The translations under genes and the position numbers were made by a program. A stretch of 7,099 bases of DNA from Acidobacteriota bacterium (GTDB lineage: Bacteria; Acidobacteriota; Blastocatellia; RBC074). The stretch is taken from positions 1 through 7,099 of the forward strand of contig JABFSD010000822.1 in NCBI GenBank assembly GCA_013140935.1, in the 5' to 3' direction. Shown here one piece after another: positions 6,426 to 7,099 of this stretch (positions are counted from its first letter, which is position 1; each line of letters begins with the position of its first letter). The notes under the pieces were generated by a model. It searched no databases. It saw nothing but the letters and a program-made list of their open reading frames with translations, and was not told the origin of the DNA.

Positions 6426-7099
6426 CGCACGAACCTTCGCGCCGCGACATCTTGCGCGGCACTCTCGCAACGACCGCAACCACGATGATGAACGTCGAAC
6501 CAACCGCACAACGCTCCGCCATTACCGATGTCGCAGGCCTCAAGGTCGGACATTTCACCGACACGCGGCGTCCGACGGGCGTCACCGTCATCCTCACCGA
6601 GCAAGGCGCAACCGCTGGCGTAGACGTGCGCGGCGCAGCGCCCGGTACGCGCGAAACCGATTTGCTTGATCCGCAAAATCTGGTGCAACAGGTGCATGCC
6701 ATCACGCTCGCAGGCGGTTCGGCGTTCGGACTCGACGCCGCGACCGGCGTGGTGCGTTGGTTGGAAGAACGCGGCTTTGGTTACACGACCGGCTTTGCCA
6801 AAGTGCCGATCGTGCCTGCTGCGATTCTTTATGACCTCGGCGTAGGCGACGCGAAAATTCGCCCTGACGCAACGGCGGGTTACAAAGCCTGCGAGGCCGC
6901 TACGACTAAAGCACCTGAAGAAGGCAACGTGGGCGCGGGCGCGGGCGCGACGGTAGGAAAAATTTTCGGCGCGAACCGCGCGATGAAAGGCGGCTTGGGA
7001 ACGGCTTCGATCAAAGTCACTGATGCCAAATCAGGCAAGTCCGTCACCGTCGGCGCGCTCGTCGCCGTTAATGCCGTAGGCGACGTGATTGATCCGGGT
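6422..7099 (+). CDS. P1 family (S58) peptidase, NylC-like branch, with Tat-like leader (3' end outside window)
   Basis: There are 226 codons before the right edge. ITDVAGLKVGHFTD, DVRGAAPGTRETDLL (68-82), AITLAGGSAFGLDAATGVVRWLEERG (from 93, split here: AITLAGGSAF then GLDAATGVVR), VPIVPAAILYDLG, GNVGAGAGATVGK (168-180) and MKGGLGTAS match the P1 family of self-cleaving N-terminal-nucleophile hydrolases. The family includes aminopeptidases such as DmpA and the nylon-oligomer hydrolase NylC; this sequence most resembles the shorter NylC-like type. The cleavage site and nucleophile should lie beyond the window, so activity cannot be judged. Residues 6-13 read SRRDILRG, close to the Tat consensus SRRxFLK, though the hydrophobic stretch after it is weak. 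The start overlaps the amidase stop by four bases, which suggests translational coupling. A start at ATG 6485 would drop the leader but keep the domain. Confidence 0.9.
   Translation, partial: MTHEPSRRDILRGTLATTATTMMNVEPTAQRSAITDVAGLKVGHFTDTRRPTGVTVILTEQGATAGVDVRGAAPGTRETDLLDPQNLVQQVHAITLAGGSAFGLDAATGVVRWLEERGFGYTTGFAKVPIVPAAILYDLGVGDAKIRPDATAGYKACEAATTKAPEEGNVGAGAGATVGKIFGANRAMKGGLGTASIKVTDAKSGKSVTVGALVAVNAVGDVIDPG

Overview
The window looks like part of a chromosome from the phylum Acidobacteriota. The main reason is that two neighbouring secreted proteins end in the same ~235-residue domain, which I recognise as the 'Solibacter uncharacterized C-terminal domain' (TIGR03437), a family expanded in that phylum. 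A Uma2-type protein with a heptad-repeat tail and the moderately GC-rich, C/G-ending codon use fit this. Genus or species cannot be read from the sequence.

Layout. Positions 1-788 (minus strand) hold the first 262 codons of a radical SAM protein of the SPL/PA0069-like group; its 3' end lies outside the window. A ~155-bp gap with divergent promoters follows. It contains a long imperfect palindrome (841-898) in which the two candidate promoters sit almost symmetrically. All other genes run on the plus strand: a Uma2 family nuclease-like protein (945-1760); a secreted glycoside-hydrolase-like GHL10 protein with a TIGR03437 tail (1770-4175); a small three-helix membrane protein (best start CTG at 4192, end 4506); a 164-bp gap with a second, larger palindrome (4517-4605); a secreted zinc amidase of the PGRP/Amidase_2 type, also with a TIGR03437 tail (4671-6425); and a P1 family (S58) peptidase with a Tat-like leader (6422 to the window end), whose start overlaps the amidase stop by 4 bp.

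How the parts may work together. Two units are suggested on the plus strand: Uma2/GHL10/small membrane protein, spaced 9 and 16 bp, and amidase/P1 peptidase, overlapping. The GHL10 protein and the amidase share an export signal and a C-terminal domain, so they probably reach the same compartment. Amidase and P1 peptidase would suit sequential cell-wall or peptide degradation, but this is inference from family and position. No tRNA, rRNA, CRISPR array, insertion sequence or phage gene was seen, and no gene-free stretch exceeds 300 bp.

The most unusual details are regulatory: a hairpin that hides the ribosome binding site of the small membrane gene and includes the first two bases of a probable CTG start, and the two long intergenic palindromes. 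I found no clear sign of a wholly new multi-gene system.
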